NCBI GenBank assembly: GCA_003023665.1
Contig: PXYR01000068.1
Span: 1 to 9,122, forward strand
DNA: 9,122 nt
Source: Bacteroidota bacterium
Lineage (GTDB): Bacteria > Bacteroidota > Bacteroidia > Flavobacteriales > Schleiferiaceae
Direction: 5' to 3'
Positions 1 to 7,172 of the stretch are shown here, one piece after another (position 1 is the stretch's first letter; each line of letters opens with the position of its first letter). The notes under the pieces are model-generated. The model was not told the DNA's origin. It did not search any database and was given only the letters and a program-made list of their open reading frames with translations. Both the position numbers and the translations under genes were made by a program.

Positions 1-318
1 TCAGAGGTGGAGCGCATATGGGCGGAAGGAAAGGTGGTAGTTTTTGATATTGACGTGGTAGGGGCAATTAACCTCAAGAAGCAGTTTGGGGATAATGCCT
101 TAGCTCTTTTTGTTCAAGCTCCAAGTATAAAAGCCCTTGAGAGCCGTCTTCGAAGTCGTGGAACAGACTCGGAAGAAAAAATCGCTCAACGAATAGCAAA
201 AGCCTCAAAAGAAATGGCTCGCGCTCCAGAATTTGATAAGGTGATTGTAAATAGTGATTTTGATGTTGCCACGGCCGAAGCATCTGAGATTCTTGAAGAT
301 TTTTTAAATCACGAATGA
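1..318 (+). CDS. gmk: Guanylate kinase, C-terminal part (5' end outside the window)
   Basis: This is the last ~105 residues of a guanylate kinase, the cytosolic enzyme that phosphorylates GMP (or dGMP) to GDP with ATP. The reading frame is open from base 1 (residues S-E-V-E-R-I), so the GTG at position 7 is an internal valine and not a start; the N-terminal P-loop and most of the GMP-binding region lie upstream. What is visible fits the family: the V-x-F-D-I-D-V-V-G-x-x-N-L-K strand and turn, the arginine-rich lid segment R-L-R-S-R-G-T-D-S-E-E-K-I-x-x-R, and the late V-I-V-N-S-D-F strand. The TGA stop overlaps the ATG of nadD by four bases (ATGA, 315-318), so the two are probably translationally coupled. 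In many Bacteroidota gmk and nadD are adjacent, usually with a yicC-like gene upstream, which would be just off the left edge. Identity is firm; only length and start are unknown. Confidence 0.95.
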   Translation, partial: SEVERIWAEGKVVVFDIDVVGAINLKKQFGDNALALFVQAPSIKALESRLRSRGTDSEEKIAQRIAKASKEMARAPEFDKVIVNSDFDVATAEASEILEDFLNHE

Positions 319-908
319 AGAAGGTAGGACTGTTTTTTGGAACATTTAACCCCATTCATATTGGACATTTGGCTCTTGCTGAATTCATTCAAAAAAGTAC
401 AGATTTAGAGGAGGTTTGGCTTGTAGTCACTCCGCTTAACCCCTTCAAAAAGAAAAGTAATTTACTACCGGACCGCGAGCGACTGCATTTAGTGCGCCTT
501 GCCCTTGAAGATCAAATCGGACTTAAAGCAAGTGATATAGAGTTTAATCTTCCAAAGCCCAATTATACCGCACAGACATTGGCTTATTTACGCGAAAAGT
601 ATCCCGAAATAGTTTTTAGTGTAATCATGGGAGAAGACAACATAAAGACCCTTCATAAATGGAGGAATTATGAGAGTATAGCAGATAACCACGATATATT
701 TGTTTATCCTCGTCACCCTTTGCCAAATGAAGAAACGAATCATTTTGATTGGCAAGAAAAATACCCTAGGTCACATTTGGTAAATGCACCAAAAATGGAA
801 ATTAGCGCCTCAATGATTCGAAAGAGTTTTGCACAGGGAAAAGGCTTTAGAAATCTTCTTCCTAAGGCGGTTTTTGATTACATTGAGGGAAGTAACCTCT
901 TTAAGTAA
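315..908 (+). CDS. nadD: Nicotinate-nucleotide adenylyltransferase
   Basis: This 197-residue protein is a complete NadD, which joins nicotinate mononucleotide and ATP to give deamido-NAD in NAD biosynthesis in the cytosol. The nucleotidyltransferase signature G-T-F-N-P-I-H-I-G-H lies at residues 9-18, with the two ATP-handling histidines H15 and H18. The second signature, I-S-A-S-M-I-R at 163-169, is the family's ISSTxIR motif with one serine replaced by alanine. Also visible are the substrate-side P-N-Y-T-A-x-T-L segment (82-89), M-G-E-D-N (105-109, usually MGxDN) and L-H-K-W-R-N-Y (113-119). The length matches the family norm of roughly 190-215. The ATG lies inside the last codons of gmk (ATGA overlap), so coupled translation explains the lack of a clear ribosome binding site. 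The nuclease gene starts three bases after the stop. No transmembrane or signal segment is seen. Confidence 0.96.
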   Translation: MKKVGLFFGTFNPIHIGHLALAEFIQKSTDLEEVWLVVTPLNPFKKKSNLLPDRERLHLVRLALEDQIGLKASDIEFNLPKPNYTAQTLAYLREKYPEIVFSVIMGEDNIKTLHKWRNYESIADNHDIFVYPRHPLPNEETNHFDWQEKYPRSHLVNAPKMEISASMIRKSFAQGKGFRNLLPKAVFDYIEGSNLFK

Positions 909-911
909 CGC

Positions 912-3710
912 ATGTCTTCATTCATCTCGCGCATAGCGCAAGAAATTGTTTCTTCATCTGTTCCGTTGCACAAGCAAATGGTTGTGCTACCCAATCAAAG
1001 GGCGGAAATATTTTTACGAGAAGCGCTTAAGTCACATTTGGACAAACCAACTCTTTTGCCGCTTTTTGTGACGGTAGACGGCTTTATTTCAGATGCAGGC
1101 AACCTATTGGTGGTTGAGCCCTTGGTGCTACTCATTGAGCTACATAAAGCCTACAGTCAAGCAAGGCAAGAGGCACATCCAGAACAAAATGTAGAAAGTT
1201 TGGGCAGCTTTTTATCTTGGGGACGCACCCTCTTGTCAGATTTTGAGGAAATTGATCGGTATAAACTCAAGCCGCAGCATGTTTTAGAGGATTTATACAA
1301 CGTTCAAAAGATTACCGAATGGGATCTAGAACCGGAGAATACAACCGCATTAATGGGCAGGTATTCAGAATTTATTGCCGTTCTTCCTTCAACCTACGAG
1401 CATTTTAAAAATGCCCTTCTCAACCGTGGAGAGGCCTATGTAGGGTTAGCCTCAAGATACTTAAGCGAGAATACTACACTAATAGACAACTACCTCAATA
1501 AAAATGGGGTTAAACGTATCATTGTAGCTGGTTTAAATGCACTCAATACTTCAGAGCTAGATATTATTGCTCATCTAAAGACGAATTGGGAAACCAAAAT
1601 AATGTGGGACTTAGACTCACATTATGTGGATATGAAAGAGCATGAGGCAGGGCTTTTTCTCAGGCTACACCAAAAGAGGCAAAAAGTATTTGGAAACGAT
1701 ATTCCGAGCACCAAAAATCTAATTAGTGACTTAACAACACTAAAAAAGGACATCCGTATTATTGGAGCCTCTAAATATTCAGGACAAGCGAAAGTCATTG
1801 CTGCGACACTAGAACAATGGGCTTTAGAAAAGGTACAGCCCAACAATATTGCGATCATTCTTGCAGATGAAACACTGCTAAATCCGGTTTTAAGTGTTCT
1901 TCCTGCCGCATACGACAAGGTTAATGTGACCATGGGGTATCCTCTAGATCATACCCGAATAGCTTCTACTCTGCGGCTCTGGATTGGGGCTATTGAATAT
2001 GCTGTTAAAAACGCAAAAAGTGAAACCAACTGGACGTTTTACCACCGCAGTCTCAGCGCATTATTTTCAGACCCCCTTTTTTGTAAGTACTGGTATAATG
2101 AAGATACCCATTACGGACCTCATGAATGGAATAAAAATATCATTCAAGCAAATCGAGTTTTCACGAGCTCCAAAGAATGGAAGACTGAACTCAGCAAAGG
2201 CCCATACGGCTACCACAATCTTCTTCAGCCCACAAAAGGGTTGAAAGTATTGGAATCCATCAAGAATTGGCTCAAGCATGTAGCAGAAAAAGAAAAGGTG
2301 GATAGCATGGTCATCAATACGAGCTATAAGGTCCATGTATTGCTAGAACAACTCGAAAGAACAATTGAAGGGACAGAAATAGATACTTTGACTGTATTAA
2401 AACTCATAAAACAGCAGTTAAAGAGCAGCACAATTGATTTTATTGGCGAGCCTTTAGAAGGAATACAGATTATGGGTATACTTGAGTCCCGTACCCTTGA
2501 TTTCTCTCACATCATCATGGCTGGTGTAAATGAGGGCACACTGCCTGCAGGTCGAAATTTTAACTCCTTGCTTCCTTATGATGTGAAAAAGGCTCACGAC
2601 CTTCCTACCTATGAACAAAAGGATGCCATTTATGCCTATCATTTCTATCGCGTACTCCAGCGATGCTCACAATCAGTAATTACCTTCAATACATCACGTG
2701 ACGCTTTTGGTGGTGGAGAGCCTTCTCGATACATCATTCAACTTGAACAAGAATTGAATACCGGTCGTTGTACGATTCATCCAAGGCAATTCATGACGGG
2801 AAATGTAGTAACGGGATCTATAGAAGACAGGTTTTACGCGGAGCGCAGTCCGAGTGTTAAAGAGGCCATGAAAGAATGGATGAATAAAGGGATTAGCGCC
2901 TCTAGCTTAAATGATTTAATGGAGCGACCCCATGTGTTTTATCAAAAAAAGATTGTGGGTCTATCCGAGGAAGATGAGGTTGAAGAAAGCATGAGCGCTC
3001 TAGTTATGGGAAACCTAGTTCACTATGGGCTAGAACATCTTTACCGTCCATTCGAAGGTAAATCTATACCTGAATTCAATGTTGATGAGTGGACAAATAG
3101 AGCAATGGAAGCCGGAGTACAAAGACTAGTTGAAGAAGGCACCTCAGCAGCATCCCTAAATCAAGGCAGAAATTTAGTGACACAAGAGGTATGCAAAAAG
3201 ATGCTTCATCAATTTCTTTCCTTCGATTCAAATAGAATAAAAACTGGACAGGTTATACTTAAAGGCATTGAGACAAAACTAGAATTCCGGATGATACATC
3301 CTGCGCTGCAAATTCCCCTTTACTTTATAGGATATGTTGATCGTATAGAATCGCATGAAGGAAACCTAAAAATATGGGACTATAAGACAGGTAATATCCC
3401 ATCAACCGCACTAAGCGCAAGTCGGTTGGAAGATGTTTGGTTAGGAAAAAAGCCTAAAGTATTGCAATGCTTATTCTATGCCTGGTTACTTTGGAAAAGC
3501 AATACGTTCCAACATCCCTTCCCTTGGAGTTTAGGTATGCTCAAATTACAAAGCTCCCGCCCAGAAATGAACCTGAAAGGAAAAGCCTTTCCAACTTCGG
3601 AGATTGAAGAAGCAGACCTTAAAGAATTTGAAGACCAATTATTGGAATTTTTAATGGTACAATTAAATACAGAAGAACCTTTTGTGGCACCTCCTGCAAA
3701 GCCCTATTAA
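912..3710 (+). CDS. AddB-like PD-(D/E)XK nuclease family protein
   Basis: This 932-residue protein has the layout of AddB/RecB-family repair proteins: a long helicase-like N-terminal part and a C-terminal nuclease. The N-terminus has an M-V-V-L-P-N-Q-R-A strand as in AddB, but no GxGKT/S Walker A motif, so the ATPase part is probably inactive. Residues 521-545 (M-G-I-L-E-S-R-x-L-D-F, then G-V-N-E-G-T-L-P) match the late helicase-like segment of the family. The nuclease is well preserved: H704 in M-G-N-L-V-H, D810 in G-Y-V-D-R, D823 and K825 in W-D-Y-K-T-G, and the Q852-x3-Y856 motif. The C-terminal C-x2-C-x5-C cluster that forms the iron-sulfur staple in many AddB proteins is absent. Such proteins normally pair with an AddA-like UvrD helicase in double-strand break end processing; no such gene is visible here. 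It sits in a plus-strand operon, 3 bases after nadD. Biological role is inferred from the family. Confidence 0.85.
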   Translation: MSSFISRIAQEIVSSSVPLHKQMVVLPNQRAEIFLREALKSHLDKPTLLPLFVTVDGFISDAGNLLVVEPLVLLIELHKAYSQARQEAHPEQNVESLGSFLSWGRTLLSDFEEIDRYKLKPQHVLEDLYNVQKITEWDLEPENTTALMGRYSEFIAVLPSTYEHFKNALLNRGEAYVGLASRYLSENTTLIDNYLNKNGVKRIIVAGLNALNTSELDIIAHLKTNWETKIMWDLDSHYVDMKEHEAGLFLRLHQKRQKVFGNDIPSTKNLISDLTTLKKDIRIIGASKYSGQAKVIAATLEQWALEKVQPNNIAIILADETLLNPVLSVLPAAYDKVNVTMGYPLDHTRIASTLRLWIGAIEYAVKNAKSETNWTFYHRSLSALFSDPLFCKYWYNEDTHYGPHEWNKNIIQANRVFTSSKEWKTELSKGPYGYHNLLQPTKGLKVLESIKNWLKHVAEKEKVDSMVINTSYKVHVLLEQLERTIEGTEIDTLTVLKLIKQQLKSSTIDFIGEPLEGIQIMGILESRTLDFSHIIMAGVNEGTLPAGRNFNSLLPYDVKKAHDLPTYEQKDAIYAYHFYRVLQRCSQSVITFNTSRDAFGGGEPSRYIIQLEQELNTGRCTIHPRQFMTGNVVTGSIEDRFYAERSPSVKEAMKEWMNKGISASSLNDLMERPHVFYQKKIVGLSEEDEVEESMSALVMGNLVHYGLEHLYRPFEGKSIPEFNVDEWTNRAMEAGVQRLVEEGTSAASLNQGRNLVTQEVCKKMLHQFLSFDSNRIKTGQVILKGIETKLEFRMIHPALQIPLYFIGYVDRIESHEGNLKIWDYKTGNIPSTALSASRLEDVWLGKKPKVLQCLFYAWLLWKSNTFQHPFPWSLGMLKLQSSRPEMNLKGKAFPTSEIEEADLKEFEDQLLEFLMVQLNTEEPFVAPPAKPY

Positions 3711-3721
3711 TTAAGATCAAT

Positions 3722-4672
3722 ATGAACGCGCCATTACATAAAGTGCCTACAGCTCAAGATATAGAGTCAGCAGCACAACGTATCGCACCTTTTATAAATC
3801 GCACTCCATCATTTTCTTCCTTGCGATTTAATGAATTAAGCGGCGGGGACTACATATTTAAAGGGGAGCATCTTCAATTAACGGGTGCCTTTAAAGCTCG
3901 CGGTGCTATGAATGCGGTGCTTGTAAATAAGGAAAGTGCAGCTGATTCAGGTGTAATAACCCACAGCTCCGGTAATCATGGGGCGGCTTTGGCCTGGGCA
4001 GCTTCTCAGGTGGGAGCAAAAGCTTTTATTATCATGCCTTCAAATGCGCCTAAATCAAAAATTGCCGCAGTCGAACATTATGGAGGAATTATTACATTTT
4101 GTGAACCCAATCTTGAAGCTCGAGAAACCACAGCAAGTAAAGTCCAAAAAGAAACGGGAGCGCACCTCATTCATCCCTATGATAATTACGATATTATTGC
4201 TGGTCAGGCCACTGCAACCTATGAACTTCTAAAGGACAATCCTGAAATAGAACACCTGTTTGTACCCGTAGGTGGTGGCGGTCTTCTATCTGGTGCAGCT
4301 CTAGCCAATTATTTCTTTGGTAACGCCAAAATCTACGGTTGTGAGCCAGAGCTAGCAAGAGACGCACATGACGGATTTCTTACTGGAAAGCGCGTAATAG
4401 TCAATAACTCAGACACCATTGCAGACGGCCTGAAGACCTCCTTAGGCAAGAAAAATTTCCCAATCATCAAATCATACGTTAGCCAGATTATTTTACTGAC
4501 AGAAAAAGAAATTGAAAACGGATGGCATACCTGTCTAGAAACTACCAAACAATTCATTGAACCTTCAGCAGCTACGGGCGTTGCAGCAGCTCTAAAGACA
4601 CAATTAACGGGAAAATGCGGAATTCTTTTATGCGGAGGCAATATGGATGTGCGAAAATTTGCGCTACGATAA
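3722..4672 (+). CDS. PLP-dependent serine/threonine dehydratase-like enzyme (fold type II)
   Basis: This 316-residue protein belongs to the tryptophan synthase beta-like (fold type II) PLP enzymes, in the serine racemase / catabolic threonine dehydratase branch. The Schiff-base lysine is K58 in T-G-A-F-K-A-R-G-A (the family norm is TGSFKxRGA). S-S-G-N-H-G-A-A at 82-89 is the substrate loop, V-G-G-G-G-L-L-S-G at 183-191 is the tetraglycine phosphate-binding loop, and I-E-P-S-A-A-T-G at 279-286 and L-C-G-G-N-M-D at 303-309 complete the cofactor site. There is no C-terminal ACT domain, so it is not the isoleucine-regulated biosynthetic IlvA. It may deaminate L-serine or L-threonine, racemize serine, or act on 3-hydroxyaspartate; the sequence alone does not decide. 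It is the last gene of the plus-strand operon, 11 bases after the nuclease, and its final codons lie in a 16-base direct repeat. Confidence 0.88.
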   Translation: MNAPLHKVPTAQDIESAAQRIAPFINRTPSFSSLRFNELSGGDYIFKGEHLQLTGAFKARGAMNAVLVNKESAADSGVITHSSGNHGAALAWAASQVGAKAFIIMPSNAPKSKIAAVEHYGGIITFCEPNLEARETTASKVQKETGAHLIHPYDNYDIIAGQATATYELLKDNPEIEHLFVPVGGGGLLSGAALANYFFGNAKIYGCEPELARDAHDGFLTGKRVIVNNSDTIADGLKTSLGKKNFPIIKSYVSQIILLTEKEIENGWHTCLETTKQFIEPSAATGVAAALKTQLTGKCGILLCGGNMDVRKFALR

Positions 4673-4692
4673 GTCTATTTGCGCTACGATAA
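4657..4692 (+). repeat. 16-base perfect direct repeat spanning the dehydratase stop codon
   Basis: The sequence atttgcgctacgataa occurs at 4657-4672 and again at 4677-4692, separated by gtct. The first copy encodes the last residues and the TAA stop of the dehydratase; the second copy lies directly downstream. The 20-base period suggests a local tandem duplication by replication slippage. Both copies carry the TAA, but the second is out of frame with the first (a 20-base shift), so it does not act as a back-up stop in the same frame. Confidence 0.9.
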
Positions 4693-4699
4693 ATTGACA

Positions 4700-4759
4700 G
4701 CACGAAAGTGCCAAACTGTTTATATGTTTGGAATCAAACCAATAAACCTAACGGGTTTA
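4700..4759. other. Convergent intergenic segment with several short inverted repeats
   Basis: Between the convergent dehydratase and kinase genes there is no coding sequence. Three short inverted repeats are visible: a 4-bp stem closed by a GAAA tetraloop at 4700-4711 (gcac/gtgc); ccaaac at 4711-4716 pairing with gtttgg at about 4726-4731; and taaacc at 4743-4748 pairing with ggttta at 4754-4759 around a 5-base loop. The last stem includes the kinase stop codon read on the minus strand and could help end that transcript. None is followed by a strong T-run, so each is a weak terminator candidate. Confidence 0.4.
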
Positions 4760-6523
4760 ACCAAGTCTACTAAAAGGCATCGTGAGTTTCACGGTGCTTT
4801 TTCTTTTTCCAAAAGAAGTGGTGATTTTCCATAGGTCTGGCCTTCTACTTCCTGATCGATTAAAATTAATTCGTTCACGAACTAGTACTAAGCCAATTCC
4901 CGTACCGGGTATGCGTTCTAAGAATCCATATCCCGAATCCTCTACGGTAATCACCAAGGCATCCCCGATTACTTCCGAAGAAAGTTTAATCCAAGAATTC
5001 TTCTCTGAGGCATTCCCTGCATATTTATAACTGTTTTCCACTAATGGCTGAAGTAATCCTGTCGGAATTTGAACCTGCTCAGAATAGTCCCCGAGTTTCT
5101 TGTGAAAAACGACATGACCATAACTGCTTTTTTGTTGAAGGCTAACATAGTTTTCAATTCTCTCAAATTCCGCGGAAACAGTGGTTGTTTCTTCGTCTGA
5201 ACTATCTAAAATACTTCTCAAATGAATGCTCAACAGACCCAAATACTCTTGCGCTTCATCCCATTTTTCTTGACTTATAAACCCGTTTACGTTATTGAGT
5301 TGATTGAATAGAAAGTGCGGGCGAATTCTATTTTTATAATTAGCTAAAAGAATATTTGAATTCTGCTTTTCAATAGTCGCTTGATTAGCGGAGTCCTGTG
5401 CCCTAAAAGTTATGACCAATACCAGAGCAATTAGCAATGCAGCAAACAATGCAATCACATACGTCAATTGCTTGAATAACGCTTGATTTTGATAAGACAA
5501 GCGGTCCTCTTCGAGCCTATTGAACTCAAATTCTAAAAGCTCCTTTTTTAATAATTGCTCTTTTTCTAAACTCTTTTCTAAAGCTTTGATCTTCTTATTT
5601 ATTCCTTCTTCCTGAGATTCGTTCAAAATTGAAAAATCTTGAATACGCTGTCGAGCCCTAAAAGCCAAACTATAGAGTCCATTTGATTCAGCAAATTGGA
5701 CACATTCGCTTAGCTGAACATCATTCATAACACCAATGTCCAAGGCCCTATGATAAACATGCTTCTTGTCAACTACATTATCAATCTCTCCTACCGTCCT
5801 TAAGGAACGGTTCATGAGATACCTCCCCAGATCCATATACCCTTTAGCCTCTTCCTCTTGTGACTCAAAACTTCCCAGGTCCTCAGTTAATTCTTGTTCT
5901 ACAGAACGTGTTCGCGTCGTCGCGATTCGATTTCCAAGTTTATAATAGGCGGAAGCCAAAACAGCTTGGGCTTCAGATAAGTTTTGCTGATTAGATTCAA
6001 ACTCAGTTATTAGGCGTTCTTCAATCTCTATTACTTTTTCATATTGACCCGCATCGAGCAAATAGGTCGCATAATTTCCTTCAGCAGTGTTTCTTAAATC
6101 TTTATCTGCAATAGAAACAGCCTGTTTTGAAAACTCAATAATTCTATTAATATCAAATCCTAAGTTCCAATAAATATGGGCTTTCAAATAAAGAGCCACA
6201 GGCTGTAATTCCTCCAAATTCAAGTCATTTATAACCACTTCTGCTTGTCTTAGGTAAGACAACGCGGTAATAAATTCCGATTCTTTAGTGTAATGCCTAG
6301 ATAGACTTATTCTGCCCCATGCCGATTTATATTCTTCGTCACTTTCAGCAAGCTTTTTAAAGGTCTCTACTTTATGCCCGTGATTATCCTCAAGCTCAAT
6401 GGAAACAATTTCTGCAGGTACTTGATAATCTTCACTACAAGAACTAAATCCAAGAAAAAAAGTAATTAGTATTACCCACTTATGGTTCCAAACCCAACTC
6501 ATCCAATCTTGCTTTTGAGGCAT
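4757..6523 (-). CDS. LytS-family sensor histidine kinase with periplasmic TPR-like sensor region
   Basis: This protein of about 588 residues is the kinase partner of the adjacent LytTR regulator. The N-terminus is a hydrophobic signal ending in a lipobox-like F-S-S-C (Cys29). Residues ~40-295 are helical and TPR-like, with tandem helix pairs such as A-L-S-Y-L-R-Q-A and A-x-A-Y-Y-K-L-G. A charged coiled coil (~300-345) leads to one clear transmembrane segment (~354-373). The cytoplasmic part is a His_kinase/HATPase pair: phosphoacceptor H403 in I-R-P-H-F-L-F-N, the N box L-Q-P-L-V-E-N (N497), the G1 box V-E-D-S-G-Y-G-F (D529) and the G2 box G-T-G-I-G-L (540-545). A TTG three bases upstream is possible but ATG 6523 is preferred; ATG 6502 is also plausible and gives a shorter, typical signal peptide. 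With ATG 6523 it overlaps the regulator gene by 44 bases. The signal sensed is unknown. Confidence 0.9.
   Translation of the reverse strand: MPQKQDWMSWVWNHKWVILITFFLGFSSCSEDYQVPAEIVSIELEDNHGHKVETFKKLAESDEEYKSAWGRISLSRHYTKESEFITALSYLRQAEVVINDLNLEELQPVALYLKAHIYWNLGFDINRIIEFSKQAVSIADKDLRNTAEGNYATYLLDAGQYEKVIEIEERLITEFESNQQNLSEAQAVLASAYYKLGNRIATTRTRSVEQELTEDLGSFESQEEEAKGYMDLGRYLMNRSLRTVGEIDNVVDKKHVYHRALDIGVMNDVQLSECVQFAESNGLYSLAFRARQRIQDFSILNESQEEGINKKIKALEKSLEKEQLLKKELLEFEFNRLEEDRLSYQNQALFKQLTYVIALFAALLIALVLVITFRAQDSANQATIEKQNSNILLANYKNRIRPHFLFNQLNNVNGFISQEKWDEAQEYLGLLSIHLRSILDSSDEETTTVSAEFERIENYVSLQQKSSYGHVVFHKKLGDYSEQVQIPTGLLQPLVENSYKYAGNASEKNSWIKLSSEVIGDALVITVEDSGYGFLERIPGTGIGLVLVRERINFNRSGSRRPDLWKITTSFGKRKSTVKLTMPFSRLG
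4772..4808 (+). terminator. Probable intrinsic terminator of the gmk-nadD-nuclease-dehydratase operon
   Basis: Read on the plus strand, 4772-4785 pairs with 4789-4801 to give a stem of 13 pairs with one bulged G (4776 or 4777), one G-U pair (4780/4794) and a 3-base loop (4786-4788). It is followed at once by a T-rich run (ttttctttttcc, ending near 4808). A-rich upstream arm, GC-bearing centre and T tail are the form of a rho-independent terminator. It lies about 100 bases after the dehydratase stop and inside the last codons of the opposite-strand kinase gene, so the same bases also code for its K-S-T-V-K-L-T-M-P-F tail. On the minus strand the hairpin precedes the stop codon and is unlikely to be used. 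Confidence 0.65.
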
Positions 6524-7172
6524 CAATTATTTCATCATTTACTAAGACCATCTTTGGTCTTGAACCCCACTGTATAGATTTCACAGCATCGCTACGTACA
6601 ATGATACTCTTGTGAACGCGCCAAAATCTTGAGCTTAACCCTACTGAAAAGCTCTTTAATGTTCTCGCTACTAAGTGTTGTTCTCCGTTTTCAAAAATGA
6701 CATTTGTATAATTACGCTGACCGGCCAGCATCACAATTGAGCTCTCTTTAACCAACTGAAATGACCCTTTAAGGGGTAGTTTTACTTTGAAGTCCTCGTA
6801 TACAGGAACGGGGTTTAACCCCGCTATTTTATCTAACGCTTTTTGCAGACGACTTTTAATTACCGGTTTTAAAATATAATCTACCGCTGTTTCAAATGCC
6901 TCCAAGCTATAATGACTATGGGCGGTAACAAATACAATATTGCCAACAAACAGTTTTATCTTCTTTGCCACTTCAAGACCTAGAGCTCCAGGCATTTCCA
7001 TATCTAAGAAAACTAAAGCCGGAGACTCCTCTTTGCACCACTCCACAAAAGGTTGAGCATACATAAATCCACTGACCTCTGCATTTTCAACGAGCTTACC
7101 CAATTGAGAAACCAAACCCTCAACAGCAATTCGCTCATCATCTAAAACCCCTATTTTGGTAACGTTTTTCAT
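6480..7172 (-). CDS. LytTR-family two-component response regulator
   Basis: This 230-residue protein has an N-terminal receiver domain and a C-terminal LytTR DNA-binding domain. Receiver residues are all present: acidic pair D11-D12, phosphoacceptor D57 in V-F-L-D-M-E-M-P-G, T83 in F-V-T-A-H-S, and K102 in I-L-K-P. The LytTR domain covers about 128-228, with L-A-G-Q-R-N-Y-T (149-156) and F-W-R-V-H-K-S (183-189), the conserved F-x-R-V-H-x-S helix and strand. It would bind DNA as a transcription factor when phosphorylated by the kinase encoded next. Its ATG overlaps the riboflavin synthase stop (ATGA, 7169-7172), and the kinase start lies inside its 3' end, so the three genes are likely one minus-strand transcript with coupled translation. 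Target genes cannot be read from this window. Confidence 0.94.
   Translation of the reverse strand: MKNVTKIGVLDDERIAVEGLVSQLGKLVENAEVSGFMYAQPFVEWCKEESPALVFLDMEMPGALGLEVAKKIKLFVGNIVFVTAHSHYSLEAFETAVDYILKPVIKSRLQKALDKIAGLNPVPVYEDFKVKLPLKGSFQLVKESSIVMLAGQRNYTNVIFENGEQHLVARTLKSFSVGLSSRFWRVHKSIIVRSDAVKSIQWGSRPKMVLVNDEIIDASKARLDELGLEP

Noticed and set aside
1622..1933. Minus-strand reading frame of 103 codons inside the nuclease gene
   Set aside because: It is antisense to a well-supported gene, with no recognisable domain and no independent promoter or spacing signal.
3680..3721. Possible frameshift truncating the nuclease before a C-terminal cysteine cluster
   Set aside because: The +1 frame gives two cysteines (F-C-G-T-S-C) but not the expected C-x2-C-x5-C pattern, so there is no good case for a lost cluster by frameshift.
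3978..4232. Plus-strand alternate-frame reading frame inside the dehydratase
   Set aside because: The dehydratase frame carries the conserved SSGNHG and following segments here, so this is a shadow frame.
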